A DNA stretch of 64,000 nucleotides from Zhengitettix transpicula (taxonomy: Eukaryota > Arthropoda > Insecta > Orthoptera > Tetrigidae): contig CM073591.1 of assembly GCA_037074705.1 (NCBI GenBank), positions 134,919,032-134,983,031 on the forward strand. Reading direction: 5' to 3'. The notes beneath the pieces were generated by a model that searched no databases, was not told the origin of the DNA, and saw nothing but the letters and a program-made list of their open reading frames with translations. The position numbers were made by a program, and so were the translations under genes. This document shows positions 46,355 to 57,074 of the stretch, piece by piece (the first letter of the stretch is position 1; every line of letters begins with the position of its first letter).

Positions 46355-47716
46355 GGGCAACAGGCTACATGAGGGTAATCCACGTTGGGCAACTCCCCTT
46401 TAATAGCATAGGAAGGGATTTGAAAGGGTGGAGGAAGGTAGCCAAGGGAAAACTAGGGCACCCGGGCTTTGGTTTAAGGATCCTACCCGGCATTCACCTA
46501 AAGAAATTCAGGGAAAACCCTAGAAAAACCTGCATCAGGTAGGTTGGGCATTGGGTACTTGTCCCACCCCTTCCGATTGCGGAAGAGGAGTTTGCTGTGG
46601 GGACGCAGCATTCCCTTCTCCGTGCCTCGACCAGTATAGGAGGCAGCTGGCCGACTATTCCAATGGGAATAGCGAACAACTCTTACCGTATGCCCAATGT
46701 CTGTGACCCCGGAACATACACCGAGGTGCCTCGGCTTGAGGGAACCTTAGTTCAAAAACAGAGAGGAAAAGGCATCCCCAAAGGTAGCCTCTTCGTATCT
46801 CTCCTACAAGAGAATTCTCTCGCAGGCTTCTTCACAAGAATTTTTTTTTTTTTTGGTATACACAGGCTATGTATAGGGTAATCCACATAGTGGCAACTCC
46901 CCTCTTATAGCATAGGAAAGGGATTTGAAAGGGGGGATTCGGAAGGTAGCCAAGGGTAACTAGAACCCCCCGGACTATGGTTTAAGGATCCTACCCGGCA
47001 TTCACCTAAAGAAATGCAGGAAAACATTAGAAAAAACCTGCATCAGGTAGGTCGGGCATTGTGTACTTGTACCACGCCCTTCCGATAGCGGGAGAGTAGT
47101 TTGCTGTGGGGACGCAGCATTCTCTTCTCCGTGCCTCGAACAGTTTATGAGGCAGCTGGCCGACTATTCCAATAGGAATAGCGGACAACTCTTACCGTAT
47201 GCCAAAGGTCTGCGACCTCGGAACATACACCTCTCAAAACAGGCCGAGGTGCCTCGGCATGTGGGAACATTAGTTAAAAAAAAACCAGAGAGATGTGAAG
47301 GCATCCCCAAAGGCAGCCTCCGCCAGAGCTCTCTGGGAAGGTTCACCTGCGAGAGAATCCTCTGGAAGGCCTCCTTGTCTTTTTTTTTTATTTTTTTAGG
47401 GCAACAGACTACATGAGGGTGATCCACATTGGGCAACTCCCCTTTAATAGCATAGGAAGGGATTTGAAAGGGGGGATGCGGAAGGGTAGAGGAAGGTAGT
47501 CAAGGGTTACTAGGGCCCCCGGGCTATATTTTAAGGATCCTACCCGGCATTCGCCTAAAGAAATGCAGGGAAAACCTTAGAAAAACCTGCATCGGGTAGA
47601 TCGGGCATTGGGTACTTGTCCCACGCCCTTCCGATAGCGGTAGATGAGTTTGCTGTGGGGACGCAACATTCCCTTCTCCGTGCCTCGACCAGTTTAGGAG
47701 GCAGCTTGTCGACTGC
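46355..47716 (+). repeat. GC-rich tandem array, about 2.6 units separated by T runs
   Basis: Three head-to-tail units are visible: 46355-46854, 46855-47397 and 47398-47716 (truncated). Each starts near a GTAATCCAC/GTGATCCAC box and carries TAGCATAGGAA, GGTTTAAGGATCCTACCCGG (or close variant), CTGCATCAGGTAGG, TGCTGTGGGGACGCA and GGAGGCAGCTGG segments in the same order. Units end in T runs (46841-46854 and about 47378-47397), and a T run precedes the first. On the minus strand these would be poly-A tails, which hints at retroposition in tandem. Four frames of 61-94 codons in the array are not conserved between units. A related copy in the opposite orientation lies at 13290-13923. Confidence 0.85.
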
Positions 47717-47939
47717 GATTATTATGTGATAAAGAGGAAGCTTTTACATTTGATTATTTTAAATATATTAATATAAAAGTGTTTCATTAATTCTTTTACC
47801 AACTTCGTGACTTAGTTTATTGTAGTAAAAAAAATCTCTGGCTCAACAGAAGCATGTATCAGCTTTCGTTTTGAAGTCATTAATGTGCAAACCTTGTCTA
47901 CGGGGGACTTAATTCAGAACACTTCCAGGCGTTCAAATA

Positions 47940-48199
47940 CGAACAAGTACGAGAATTAAAATGACAGATATCTACCATGAATAGATAGGAGAGGATCACT
48001 AGCATGACTTGCACGTTCCCCAGACCTCAATCATTTTGATATTGATCTGTGAAACCATGTAAAACAATTTCTGCAGACACTATTAATACTTCAAGGTGAC
48101 CTGGACGCCTGCGAAATCGTGCGACACCCTGTGGTAATTGAAATAGAGCGACAGTCCATGATTCGAAGACTGGATGCTTCTGGAGATGAACATTTCTAA
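47940..48199 (+). pseudogene. IS630/Tc1-mariner-type transposase C-terminal remnant
   Basis: From 48011 the frame reads ARSPDLNHFDIDL, one stop, NHVKQFLQTLLILQGDL and later ERQSMIRRLDASGDEHF before the stop at 48197. This fits the WPARSPDLNPLDFFLWG, h-K-x-h, RQSMxRRxxxCxxxxGxHF layout of IS630-superfamily DDE transposases common in insect genomes. The upstream sequence near 47970-48010 retains an RRGSLA-like stretch. In the family the aspartate after P is catalytic (DF of LDFFLW), and here HFDIDL still has an aspartate nearby. The copy is short, stopped and without visible TIRs. A minus-strand frame here is a shadow. Confidence 0.55.
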
Positions 48200-48588
48200 T
48201 GAGTTTCGGAATTGATGATATTTTAAACACTTGGTAATAAATCGATAATTTTTATTATTTCATCAATAACTTGAAAGCGAAGGACTGTCGAATACGTGTT
48301 TATGTAACTCATTTTTCTGGTTTTAGAGTAAAGAATCAGATCCAAAATCTCGTAAAATAGTATTGAAACTCCCAGTTTATTGAAGACATTATAGATTTAT
48401 GCTCGTTAAGTTTTGAGACTCTAACAGTAGTGCTACATGATCCACAAAAAATGCGTAAATCTGAGCAACCTTTTTTGGCATGACATTAGAATATGTTAGA
48501 TGTTGTTGCTGCACATTTTTGGGTCCTTTCATCTGGAATCCCAGAAATCGGAGCCGAATCGGACATGCTTGGAGCCAATCACTGAGCG
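48200..48588. other. AT-rich DNA, nothing recognised
   Basis: A 67-codon minus-strand frame is present but matches nothing I know. Confidence 0.35.
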
Positions 48589-48589
48589 C

Positions 48590-48995
48590 CAACCTTCAAT
48601 CAATTAGCGGTGTATATTTACAACTCTGCAAACCAGATTCAGCGTGGTAATAGACGGCGCTATCCTGCTAATGGAAGCAAACAATCGCTCGTCCCGGACT
48701 GCTTGATTTATGCGTAGTATGTATTAGTGAAATTGAGCCGCTTTTTTATGATACACGAATGGATATTTACGGCTTGGAGGTAGGTGTGAGAGCGAAGGGT
48801 TGGCAGTGTGCTCTTCTGGAATTAAGTTAGATTGCCGGAAATACTGGCAGATGCAACACTACAGTCGCTTGTTGCTTTCCCGATCGTTTAACTCGAAAAC
48901 GGGCTAGAACGTTTTCCGTTAATTAAGTTAGATAATCCAGCAGGCTTGTATTTGCCCGACAATTAAACTAAACGGGACAGAAACAATTAACTGAA
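48590..48995. promoter_or_regulatory. candidate enhancer rich in homeodomain-type sites
   Basis: The block is compositionally mixed and has no repeats seen elsewhere in the window. It contains CAATTAGC (48601), CTAATGG (48668), TTTATGCG and TTTATGAT (Abd-B-like), TTAATTAAG (48920) and CAATTAA sites. The 13-mer AATTAAGTTAGAT occurs twice (48820-48832 and 48921-48933). No frame or transposon similarity was seen. Clusters of TAAT-core sites with repeated longer motifs are typical of developmental enhancers. This remains inference. Confidence 0.35.
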
Positions 48996-48999
48996 AACG

Positions 49000-50520
49000 C
49001 CACAGTGTTTAAATAATTATAATTATGGAAATGAAAATAAAACAACGCTCAATAAAGACAAAATAGCCATGTTGAATCAATAGCAAGGCAATTATCTGGT
49101 AACGAGAATTGTATTTAAATTAACAAGATAAATACGCGAGCTGAACACCATAACCTGGATTTGGTAAAGGTGAACTTGAAAAACTACAAAAACGTAGCAG
49201 AATTCAAAATATCAGTAGAAGGTATCAAATTTAAAAAATAGATCAATATCTGTATCTGAAGCAGAAAATTGGAATCAGTATAGTGAATACCAAATGTCAA
49301 GAAAAATAGAAATCCACGATGGAGTACATTTAAAATGAAATCAGTATAAGTAAAATCCTCTGAATTAAATTATCCGGCATTTGACCAATAAGTACTTCCG
49401 ATATTGACATACAGCTAGGAAAGTTTGAAGATTAACTACTCCGTTGTACGGAAAATGCAAGAATCACGGAGAAGTAGGAATTGTTGGGAAGACAAGAAAG
49501 GAAGTAAGACTGGAGTTACCGACGCACATTAACTAATGAGCAGTAGACACAGATAACAGTGGGATGGAACCAAAGGACCATTTATGAGCCATAGAAAGGA
49601 GAATTATAATTGGAACGCGCGACGTCCTAATGTACAATGAAGGAGGAAAGGTACATTAAGACAAAACCTGCTCTACATAGAGCAGATTAAAGAAAATAAT
49701 AACATCGTGTGTCCGTGTACGTGTGTTTGCGCAACGCATAGTTAATACTCTGTGGAACGTAGGACGATGCATTTCGATATGGAAATAAGAACAGAGTTCG
49801 ACTTATGCTGTAACAAGTTACGATTAATTTATAATGCAGTAGAATAATTGTGGTAATTATTTAGACAACTGGACTCACGCTCTCCAATTCTTAAGCATAG
49901 ATTTATTTATGTAGAGCAAAAATATTATTATATAATAAATGTTCTATATTAAATACAATAGGGTAAATCTTTTTTGTATAGACCTTTATGAACGGTAAAA
50001 TTGTATTAATAGATGCGTAATGATGATGTGATTCAATAGCTCTCAGTTATAAAACTTGGAGATAAAGTGTGAGCAGTTGTCGAGGAAACGCGCCCCAGAT
50101 ATTTTATACCGCGAAACTATTTGACGCGTTGTCACGGTTGTTCGAAAAACAGTTGTATTTTTATCCGAATGACAAATTTCCCTCAGAAGTTGTAGACGAA
50201 AGTGAGCGAAGTTTAGGGGCGTCGTTTAAATTTTCTACTCAAAGTATTATTGGCAACGCCGGGAAAAGTTATTGGGCTTCCGTATAACGGTAACCATGAT
50301 ATAAAATATTCTGTAAGAAACTTGTCGCTTCCAAAGAATGACTATAAATAATAACGTGAATTTAAAATTGAGGTTCTTTTACAGAAAAACATCTGAAAGC
50401 AACTTTTTATGTCGTAATGTTTTTAGCTTCAATACAATAATTATTATCTCAAATTATTTTTCTACCCGGCGTACAAATCACTTGCAAGAAACGATGTTTT
50501 TTTTATTACAATAAATTTCC
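49000..50520. other. A-rich DNA, possible decayed repeat at 49.15-49.7 kb
   Basis: The plus strand is purine-rich from about 49150 to 49700, as in decayed coding sequence, but no frame was recognised. An 18-bp palindrome CTGCTCTACATAGAGCAG lies at about 49668. The 72-codon frame at 50069-50287 matches nothing I know. Confidence 0.3.
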
Positions 50521-50524
50521 GTTA

Positions 50525-51318
50525 AGGTTCCCCTAGACGATCAATAATATTGTACAATATATTTCTAGGGTATTTTTAGACGATTAATACTATCCTCAAT
50601 AATAATGCAAATTATATTGTACAATATATTGATGGGACGACACACAAATTGTATAATATTGCCAAATACTTTCTTGTCATTCTCTGTCTGAGTTTATTGT
50701 TCTTCCAAATCTATTAGAGACTTAATTTCTTCAAAATACCATAATGTTGGTTCTACTACGTCATCTTTTCCAGCACCGTTTTTTTTAGAATTCTTCATCT
50801 GATTCAAGTCTTTTCTGAGTTAGTGCGCAAAGAATCAAATTTTTTAACTAGCTGCAATTTATCATCATCTGGATACTTCGCTCTATATTCACGAAGCAAA
50901 CGCTCGTATTATTATTATTTTTACATTCCATTACCATACTCGTTGCTTTTAATATTCCACAAAGCTGGTAAACTCTGATACAGATCTATACATTCTAAAA
51001 TAAATTTCCTTTCTTCATGTTTTATTTATTTAATTACAGCCATCTCCTTAAGAAAATGGTGAAATGTTTAATCAGCACCTCCTCACTGTAGTACGATGTT
51101 GACTGCGTGGTTGCGGAGACAGAACTAAACCATTATTACGCAATACTACCCACAAACAATACAATATTTTCATATTGCGCAATAATATATCAAACTCTTT
51201 TTGATTCACTCAATATATTTTGCAATCTTTCAATGTGATCTACAGACGATCAAAATATTGTGCAATATCAATTATTGCGCAATATTTTGAGGACAATATT
51301 GAACATCTAAGGGCCGCT
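50525..51318 (-). mobile_element. PIF/Harbinger-type element carrying a MADF gene remnant
   Basis: The ends form imperfect TIRs (left AGGTTCCCCTAGACG, right read inward AGCGGCCCTTAGATG) flanked on both sides by TTA (50522-50524 and 51319-51321), the target duplication typical of PIF/Harbinger. Both subterminal regions are packed with short palindromes of the form ATTGTACAAT and ATTGCGCAAT. The interior encodes a broken MADF-domain protein on the minus strand. PIF/Harbinger elements carry a transposase and a separate Myb/MADF-like DNA-binding protein; here only the latter survives, so this is a non-autonomous derivative. Confidence 0.72.
50694..51019 (-). pseudogene. MADF-domain protein, frameshifted
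   Basis: Three frames in order give KFILECIDLYQSLPALWNIK, ERLLREYRAKYPDDDKLQLV with KKFDSLRTN following, then DLNQMKNSKKNGAGKDDVVE and PTLWYFEEIKSLIDLEEQ-stop. This is the MADF domain: an initial hydrophobic helix with L-Y, a P-x-LW turn, a helix ending in a K-x-DSLRTxF-type segment with a basic turn, and a final W-x-F helix. In PIF/Harbinger elements such a protein is believed to bind TIRs and bring the transposase to the nucleus. Internal stops after YGNGM and SEKT show it is dead. Confidence 0.75.
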
Positions 51319-51319
51319 T

Positions 51320-51407
51320 TATAAATCTTCTGAATAGAAAAGAACAAAAAATGGCTTGAGTTGTGATAACTCAAAATTCTGAAGTAATAATATGTATTCG
51401 GTATTAC
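51320..51407. other. short AT-rich spacer
   Basis: Nothing recognised between the Harbinger element and the first direct repeat. Confidence 0.4.
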
Positions 51408-52181
51408 AATTCACTCATCATTATAGACCAGCTAATCACATCAAAATCAGTTAATTTTATTAACTGAGACATGTTGTTTATAAATTATTTAAATGATTAC
51501 AAATTATTTTGAGAAAACTTTAGAAAAGTAGGGTGTCGAATTAAAAGTAAGTGACCTTTGTCAAGAAATAAAAACGTCAGTTTCTCTCAGAATTAATTAA
51601 ATAAACCTGCACTTATCATTTTTAAAATGACGCCCATAAGGGACGTCCTATTTTGTAGGGACAAACCTCAATAACAATTATGAAGTGGCAAATCAACAGA
51701 AGATGACGAATTTGACAACAGATGGTTTTTAGTAAACATTTGTAGCGGAAAATATTTATGAATGGTGTTATACAATAAAAAAAGGAGCGATTGAAACAGG
51801 GATGGCCAGTCGCAAACTGTTGCTGAAGGAGAGTAGTTGGAAATATGTTGAGGTGATCAAGAGCGGATCGAGAGATAGAATAGACGACTAAGGTTGATAG
51901 AGGAACTGTGAAGATCAATGGCAAATTTGCCCCGCGGGCCGAATTACTTTCGCATTCCTTGGACCCACTGTTACGAAACGGACCTGTCCAAGCAGAAAAA
52001 CCGGACATCAAATCCTATAATTCTGCTGGTTACTGAAACCCAGGAATACGTATTATGTACTAAAATTCACTCATCATTGTAGACCAGTCAATCACATCAA
52101 AATCAGTTAATTTTATTAACTGAGACATGTTATTTATAAATTATTTAAATTATTACAAATTATTTTGAAAAAACTTTAGAA
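51408..52181. repeat. 118-bp direct repeats flanking a 538-bp segment
   Basis: Unit 1 (51408-51525) and unit 2 (52064-52181) differ at about six positions. Each contains a hairpin CAGTTAAT-TTT-ATTAACTG-like sequence (CAGTTAATTTTATTAACTG). The interior is GC-richer and carries a 129-codon minus-strand frame (51622-52011) with no recognisable homology. The arrangement could be a small LTR-like element, a local duplication, or a segment inserted between repeats. I could not find a primer-binding site or polypurine tract. Confidence 0.75.
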
Positions 52182-52895
52182 TACGTATTCTAAAAATGAA
52201 GAATAACACGTAAAAATATGTTTATTATCCAATAAAATTGACGCAAAATTTGCCTGTATCTTATTAAAATCTAAAAATTTTCTATAGAAATTTTACATTC
52301 TAATAAAAATTCATCTAACATCGAATTCAATTTTAATAAAATAAATATTCATTTTTTATTTATTGCTTTCATTTTAGTCTTTTATTGATACCGGTAAATT
52401 TTTAAATGTAATATTCAAATATTACATTTTATTATTATATCAAAACTGAGTTATCAATTATTTATAATGAAAAATAACCACGGTTAAATCTCAATAATTT
52501 AAATATTAACGGGTTTGACTTTAGATTTTGGCTTCATATTTGTGGGAAAAACATTGGTCTGAAAGATTTGACATATCTATATTTAGTTCATTTATGTAGG
52601 CCTTTACATTATTAATGATGTAATTGATAACGCTTTGCAATATTAAATTTAAACAAACAAATATATAAAAATGATTCTAACTTTAATAGTGTTCATTATT
52701 CCGTAGATTATACTTTATCAAATAAATGAAAAATCATAACCAACTTAAATAAAACCCCTCCCTATTTTATTTTTAAAACACTTTGATGAAATATTTTCCG
52801 CGTTAAGATGTCTTTCCATTAAATATTATTTATAAACAGGACAAACCAAATTTACGAACACAGCTGTTTTTAAATGGAATTTATGCTGTGATATA
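52182..52895. other. AT-rich DNA, nothing recognised
   Basis: Uniformly AT-rich, with no repeat ends or frames of interest. Confidence 0.45.
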
Positions 52896-52899
52896 AAAG

Positions 52900-53045
52900 A
52901 AAGATTTATGCGTATGACTATTAACCATATGAAAATTAGAAAAATAAATAGCCAACTGCTGACAAATGAAGTGATAATATAAGTACCACTCAACGTTTCT
53001 GCAATCCTTGATGCTTTCGTCAAGTGATTAGAAACGCGAGAGCCG
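52900..53045 (-). mobile_element. Penelope-like terminal fragment
   Basis: It shares the family order: AAATAAATAGCCAACT..., GACAAATGAAGTGATAATAT on the plus strand, then CAACGTTTCTGCAATCCTTG and a TTTCGTCAAG end. The hammerhead-like core on the minus strand (53024-52995) is CTTGACGA, AA, GCAT-CAAGGA-TTGC, A, GAAAC. Stem II keeps three Watson-Crick pairs and a T-T mismatch. Confidence 0.6.
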
Positions 53046-53174
53046 TCATATACTTTTAATATATACGTATTATATTTCAATTTCAAGAATTCATATTTAG
53101 TATCTTCAATTAAGGTTGTTCTAGTTTCTCCAATATGGCTGGCTATTCGTTTAATACCGCTTATTACGATTTAA

Positions 53175-53562
53175 CCCTTTAAGTCCCGACCTGCTCGTAC
53201 GTGCGGGTCAACCACAGGAATGTATTTTCGTTTCTAGTTTTCCTGGAAGTAATCAGAACCGGCTGCAAGTTACCGTTAGGTTATATTTAGACATAGTATT
53301 ACTACGAGTAATAACTACGACTACACGCTTTCTGCAATCGTATTTGCTACGTGCTTTGTTTCTTTGTGTTTGAGTTTTGTGCAGTACTGTTTTCGAATCT
53401 GCCATAAGTCGGCAAGAACACGTTTCGTAAGAATTGCTTGAATACTAAATTAATCCTTTTACTTTAATGAAAAAGTAGGTACAAAATTTGTGTAATATAA
53501 CAACTTTCCTTTATATTTAAACGAAATATTAGAATTACCGCCACGAGCGTGCGAGTCAGGCG
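53175..53562. mobile_element. possible piggyBac-like MITE
   Basis: TTAA flanks both ends (53171-53174 and 53563-53566). The left terminus reads CCCTTTAAGTCCCGACCTGC and the right, read inward, CGCCTGACTCGCACGCTCGT; both share a TGCTCGTACG / ACGCTCGTGG core. TTAA target duplication and a CCC-type terminus are piggyBac hallmarks. The TIR match is weak and there is no transposase, so another TTAA-targeting family or coincidence cannot be excluded. Confidence 0.4.
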
Positions 53563-53569
53563 TTAACTA

Positions 53570-54775
53570 GTACAAAGATCGAGCTTGGCGAAAGGCCAGT
53601 TGGGGAGAGGTATTGTTCTATTTTTCTTTGATTTTATCTCAATTCAGAATAAAATACTCTGCTGTATATTTTTAATTTTTTAAAAAAATTATTATGTAAA
53701 GTAACATTATTTAAGTTGTCTCAGAAAAGTCTGCATTAATGCTGATGCTATTCCGTAATTGTCAATTTTGTAAACCACCCTTTGTATTGAAAAAACGATT
53801 CGACGGATATGAACATTTTTCGCAATTTGATAAAATTCAATCCTCACTGATTTGCCGATACGAAAAATGTAAGAACCAAACATAAATGCGATGTAAAGAA
53901 AGCAATATATATTTATGAATTGGTAAAAATAAATCATGTTTCAAAGATTTTCACAAAAAAATATCAACTCTAATTAAAATAAACTAATAAATTATTAAAC
54001 CATACAAATGTTACGTTTGACTATAATAACGCCTCGCGCCAAAGTCCCACACGAAAAACTCATCTGTAAATTTATTCCACTAATTTTTACCCATAGTCTA
54101 CAGAAAATGCGATTTAAAATTTTGTTTAAAAAAGTTAAAAATATGAATATTCAGATAAAAGAACCTTATACTAGCAATAATAATGAAACTACCAGGAATT
54201 TTGTTAATTGGAAAAAAATTCAGTGAATAAAAACTTAAACTCATATCACCATTACAACTATCAATATTTTAAGTCAGTAATCTGTGGAAGTTATCTGAAT
54301 AACAACAAACAAGTGAATATTATTATTATTATGAGACATAATACTTAATCGTATAGGTACTCAATCAGGGTTTGAATAATTAATTATTTGTACAGAGACT
54401 TTTTGCAGTTTTCCAACGTCAAATAATATGTCGTTGACAGATCATTCGGCATTAGGAGGCTGGTTGGGTTCAACATTCAAGCCCATACTTTTGCTATGTA
54501 TTTATTATTTTGGTTATTGCTCTCACTGACAGTTCCCCCGCTATCTAAGATACTGAAAATATATATTTCGTAAGATCATTCCATAATTATTTACATTACA
54601 TCATGAATATTACTGTAATTATTTTTTAAGGTTGACTCTTGAGAGTGCAAGTTCCTCTCTAAAGAGACAAACTTCAATGCTGCTTCATTCGGGCTACTTT
54701 GTAGTTAATTACTACATCAAACGATTCAAATCGCCACTTAGCCCAAGTGTACCCAAGTAATTGTTAGAATTTAGT
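53570..54775. other. AT-rich DNA, nothing recognised
   Basis: Frames of 72-76 codons at 53.7 and 54.0 kb resemble no family and lie in otherwise featureless AT-rich sequence. Confidence 0.4.
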
Positions 54776-54779
54776 GGTT

Positions 54780-55010
54780 TGACCTAACGTAAAGTGTTCC
54801 GCTGAATGAAGAAACTCCAAGCTCATTTTTGCCGTTACCGCGTTCGCCTCTTATCAGCACGCTACGCACTGTTTTTAGAAAGTGGTTCGCCAGCTACGCC
54901 GCAATATGGGCGAATAATTAATTTTGTATGCTATCAACAGAAGGGCGTTCCGTCAGCCGGTAGCCATCACGTAGTTTTTCGTCAAGGAACACACTGAAGA
55001 TAAAAAAGCA
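54780..55010. other. GC-richer unidentified block
   Basis: It contains TTACCGCGTTCGCCTCTTAT and CCGTCAGCCGGTAGCCATCA with a 63-codon plus-strand frame. I could not match it to a family; an old DNA transposon piece is possible. Confidence 0.2.
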
Positions 55011-55144
55011 TGGGTACGACGCTTTAAATAAATTACTTTTCTTGAAATTCAAAATATCACAAAAGAAAATGAATCCAATATGTACTTCCTGTTATAACAT
55101 TAAGTTCAAGTATAATTCGATTATAATAAGTTTTAATGAGTGCC

Positions 55145-55955
55145 CGGCGTTGCCCGGGTTGTCATAATTAAACTCAGCGTCATCCATTACCCTGAATTTG
55201 ACTATAATCTCCGTTGTTTTTTAATTATTTTTATTTAAAGTCCTCCAACCTCCACGCATAAAGGCGCTTACCTCCTATGCCAGAAAAGTTTGAAATTATA
55301 TACAAAAATATCTGGAAAAACGCTATCGACGTCATTGACCCATAAAAAGTTTCTTTCGGTGAATATATAGGCCGTTTTAATATCCCCTAAGAGTTGTCTG
55401 CTCCTACGCCGAAATATGTTAAAACTATACTCAAACAACATCTGTAGAAATACAACCAATCTCACTGAACCAGAAAAATATTTATTCGACGCAAAGATGG
55501 GGTATTTAACAAAAATTATATCCCACCACCCAAAAACCTGCCCCATTTAACGGCAACTTGAACGTCATAATTAAACTCAGCGACATCCATAACCCCAGGT
55601 ATTTGACTTCAATCTTAGTAGTTTTCGCGTTATTTTTTATAATGCACGTCCACACACACCCGCAAAGGTGATCCCGTCGCATGCCGAAAGGGGTTGAAAG
55701 TATACACAAAAAACATCGGGAGAAACACTAACAACTTCATTGACCCCGCAAAATATTTATTCTACGAATTTACACCCCTGTACACCTCCGCCATTAGGGG
55801 TTGTAGACGTGGCTTACAAACCCCCCTTCTCCAGTGTTTGTTTCCTGTTCTAAAGGAACACGTGTACGGAATTTGGTGATATTTGCGGAATATGTGTGGG
55901 ACATAGACACAAACACACACACGTACAATCTATTAATATATTAGATATCTCTAGA
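55145..55955 (-). mobile_element. Helitron-like non-autonomous repeat
   Basis: Read on the minus strand the repeat starts near ATATCTAATATATTAATAGA, has a CGTGTGTGTGTTTGTGTC leader, and ends with the hairpin CCCGG-GCAACG-CCGGG (about 55154-55169). This overall layout resembles widespread insect Helitron-type repeats with a GC hairpin near the 3' end. A CTRRT terminus after the hairpin is not evident (CACTCATT instead). The interior holds three diverged copies of a roughly 90-bp motif (about 55276-55360, 55405-55495, 55680-55768), each with TATAC.CAAA..A.CATC and TCA.TGA.CC boxes. Confidence 0.4.
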
Positions 55956-55966
55956 CCAGGATTTCC

Positions 55967-57070
55967 CGAACTTTTCTTGCAATAGAACACTTAAATTTTA
56001 ACGGACTACTTGGCTTATGTTTTAGGTAAAGTAATTCCTACTCGAAAAAGTCAATAATGTTTTAATAACATATTTTTTATTTACTTATTATTTTTAAATA
56101 TAAGATATGACATAAACATAATGACTTTTATGGTTGTGTCTCTTTGAATTGCATACCTTATTGTTTTCAGTCGCAATATTTGTAAAGTGAATTCGAATGA
56201 CTAGTGTGTTGTTGAGCCTGTTCCTGTATTTTGACTTCATTGCAACATAATGAGCAAATCCCGCGTCGCTTAAATAGGTTTTATAAAACACAAATAACAA
56301 TAATAGCATGTTTTGAAATACTGGGTTAGTATTCTGACAAACTCGCCCAGAAATCTTTTAATGGCTGATCTTTATATTTTTGTTTCAACAGATAAATAAC
56401 TTATAATTTCATATTCACTTGCGCTTAAAACTACTGGCTTAAGTATCACAGAAAATAGACTCCAAACCTTACAGTTTTCGAAAAATATTGCAAAAGAGTT
56501 GATGTCCAGTTCTATTGATGTTCTAAAATTACTTCGGAAACTTCTTCATCTACTTTAAAAATTTATTCACCCAAATATTCACGTAAGACAATTAAAATTA
56601 TTATATTCAATTGATATAATACAAAAATTGTATTTTTTATCAAAAAATGTAATTTTATCACGTATTAAAAATTTTAATAGTTTTTCAACGTAAATATAAG
56701 TTTTTTATTTAACTTGTTAAGCATATATGACAGATATTAAAGTTTTATCAACCCAGAAGTTTTTTTAAAACATCAACCAAATGCTGTCCTGAATTATTTT
56801 GTGCCTTCAAGAATACCAACAACTCAGTTCAAAGTTCATAAGTCTTAATTGTCCCTTTCCTCTAGATAGCCATCTCACTTCAGAAGTGGTTTGTTTTCAC
56901 CAATTTCATCGCTCAAATTTTTAAATAATCTGGATTGAAGTGGTTTTTATTTCATTCACGGCTTCACCCATAATATATTTTAAATTGTGGAAATTTTTAG
57001 TTAGCAGTGTTTGCCTATGCAAAATAAAATGACTCCTGGGGCCTCTCGTAGCTACTTACTGGATTCGTGA
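55967..57070 (-). mobile_element. hAT element remnant
   Basis: The left edge carries CAGGATTTCCCGAACTTTTC, a good hAT-type terminal inverted repeat. The interior encodes a decayed transposase on the minus strand in several frames ending close to that terminus. The opposite TIR was not found, so the element is probably 5'-truncated. It lies directly beside the Helitron-like repeat. Confidence 0.75.
56094..57060 (-). pseudogene. hAT transposase, multiply frameshifted
   Basis: From about 57045 downward the frames read VATRGPRS-HFILHRQTLLTK, NLKYIMGEAVNEIKTTSIQ, RLFKNLSDEIGENKPLLK, VRWLSRGKGQLRLMNFEL and, after a degraded part, YKTYLSDAGFAHYVAMKSKY with RNRLNN following (56309-56094). These match in order the HC-x-LHR-x-xL, VN-x-IK, RLF-x-x-L-x-EM, EVRWLSRGK-x-L-x-R and C-terminal dimerisation (YLCE-x-GFS-x-x-x-x-IKxKYRNRL) motifs of the SCAND3/ZBED5-like hAT branch. 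The RW motif before LSRGK is intact. Stops and shifts show it is dead. Some animals have domesticated relatives, but nothing here suggests that. Confidence 0.8.
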
Positions 57071-57074
57071 AAAC

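Noticed and set aside
46494..47436. Several frames of 61-94 codons in the GC-rich tandem array
   Set aside because: They are not in the same frame or conserved between units, so coding function is unlikely.
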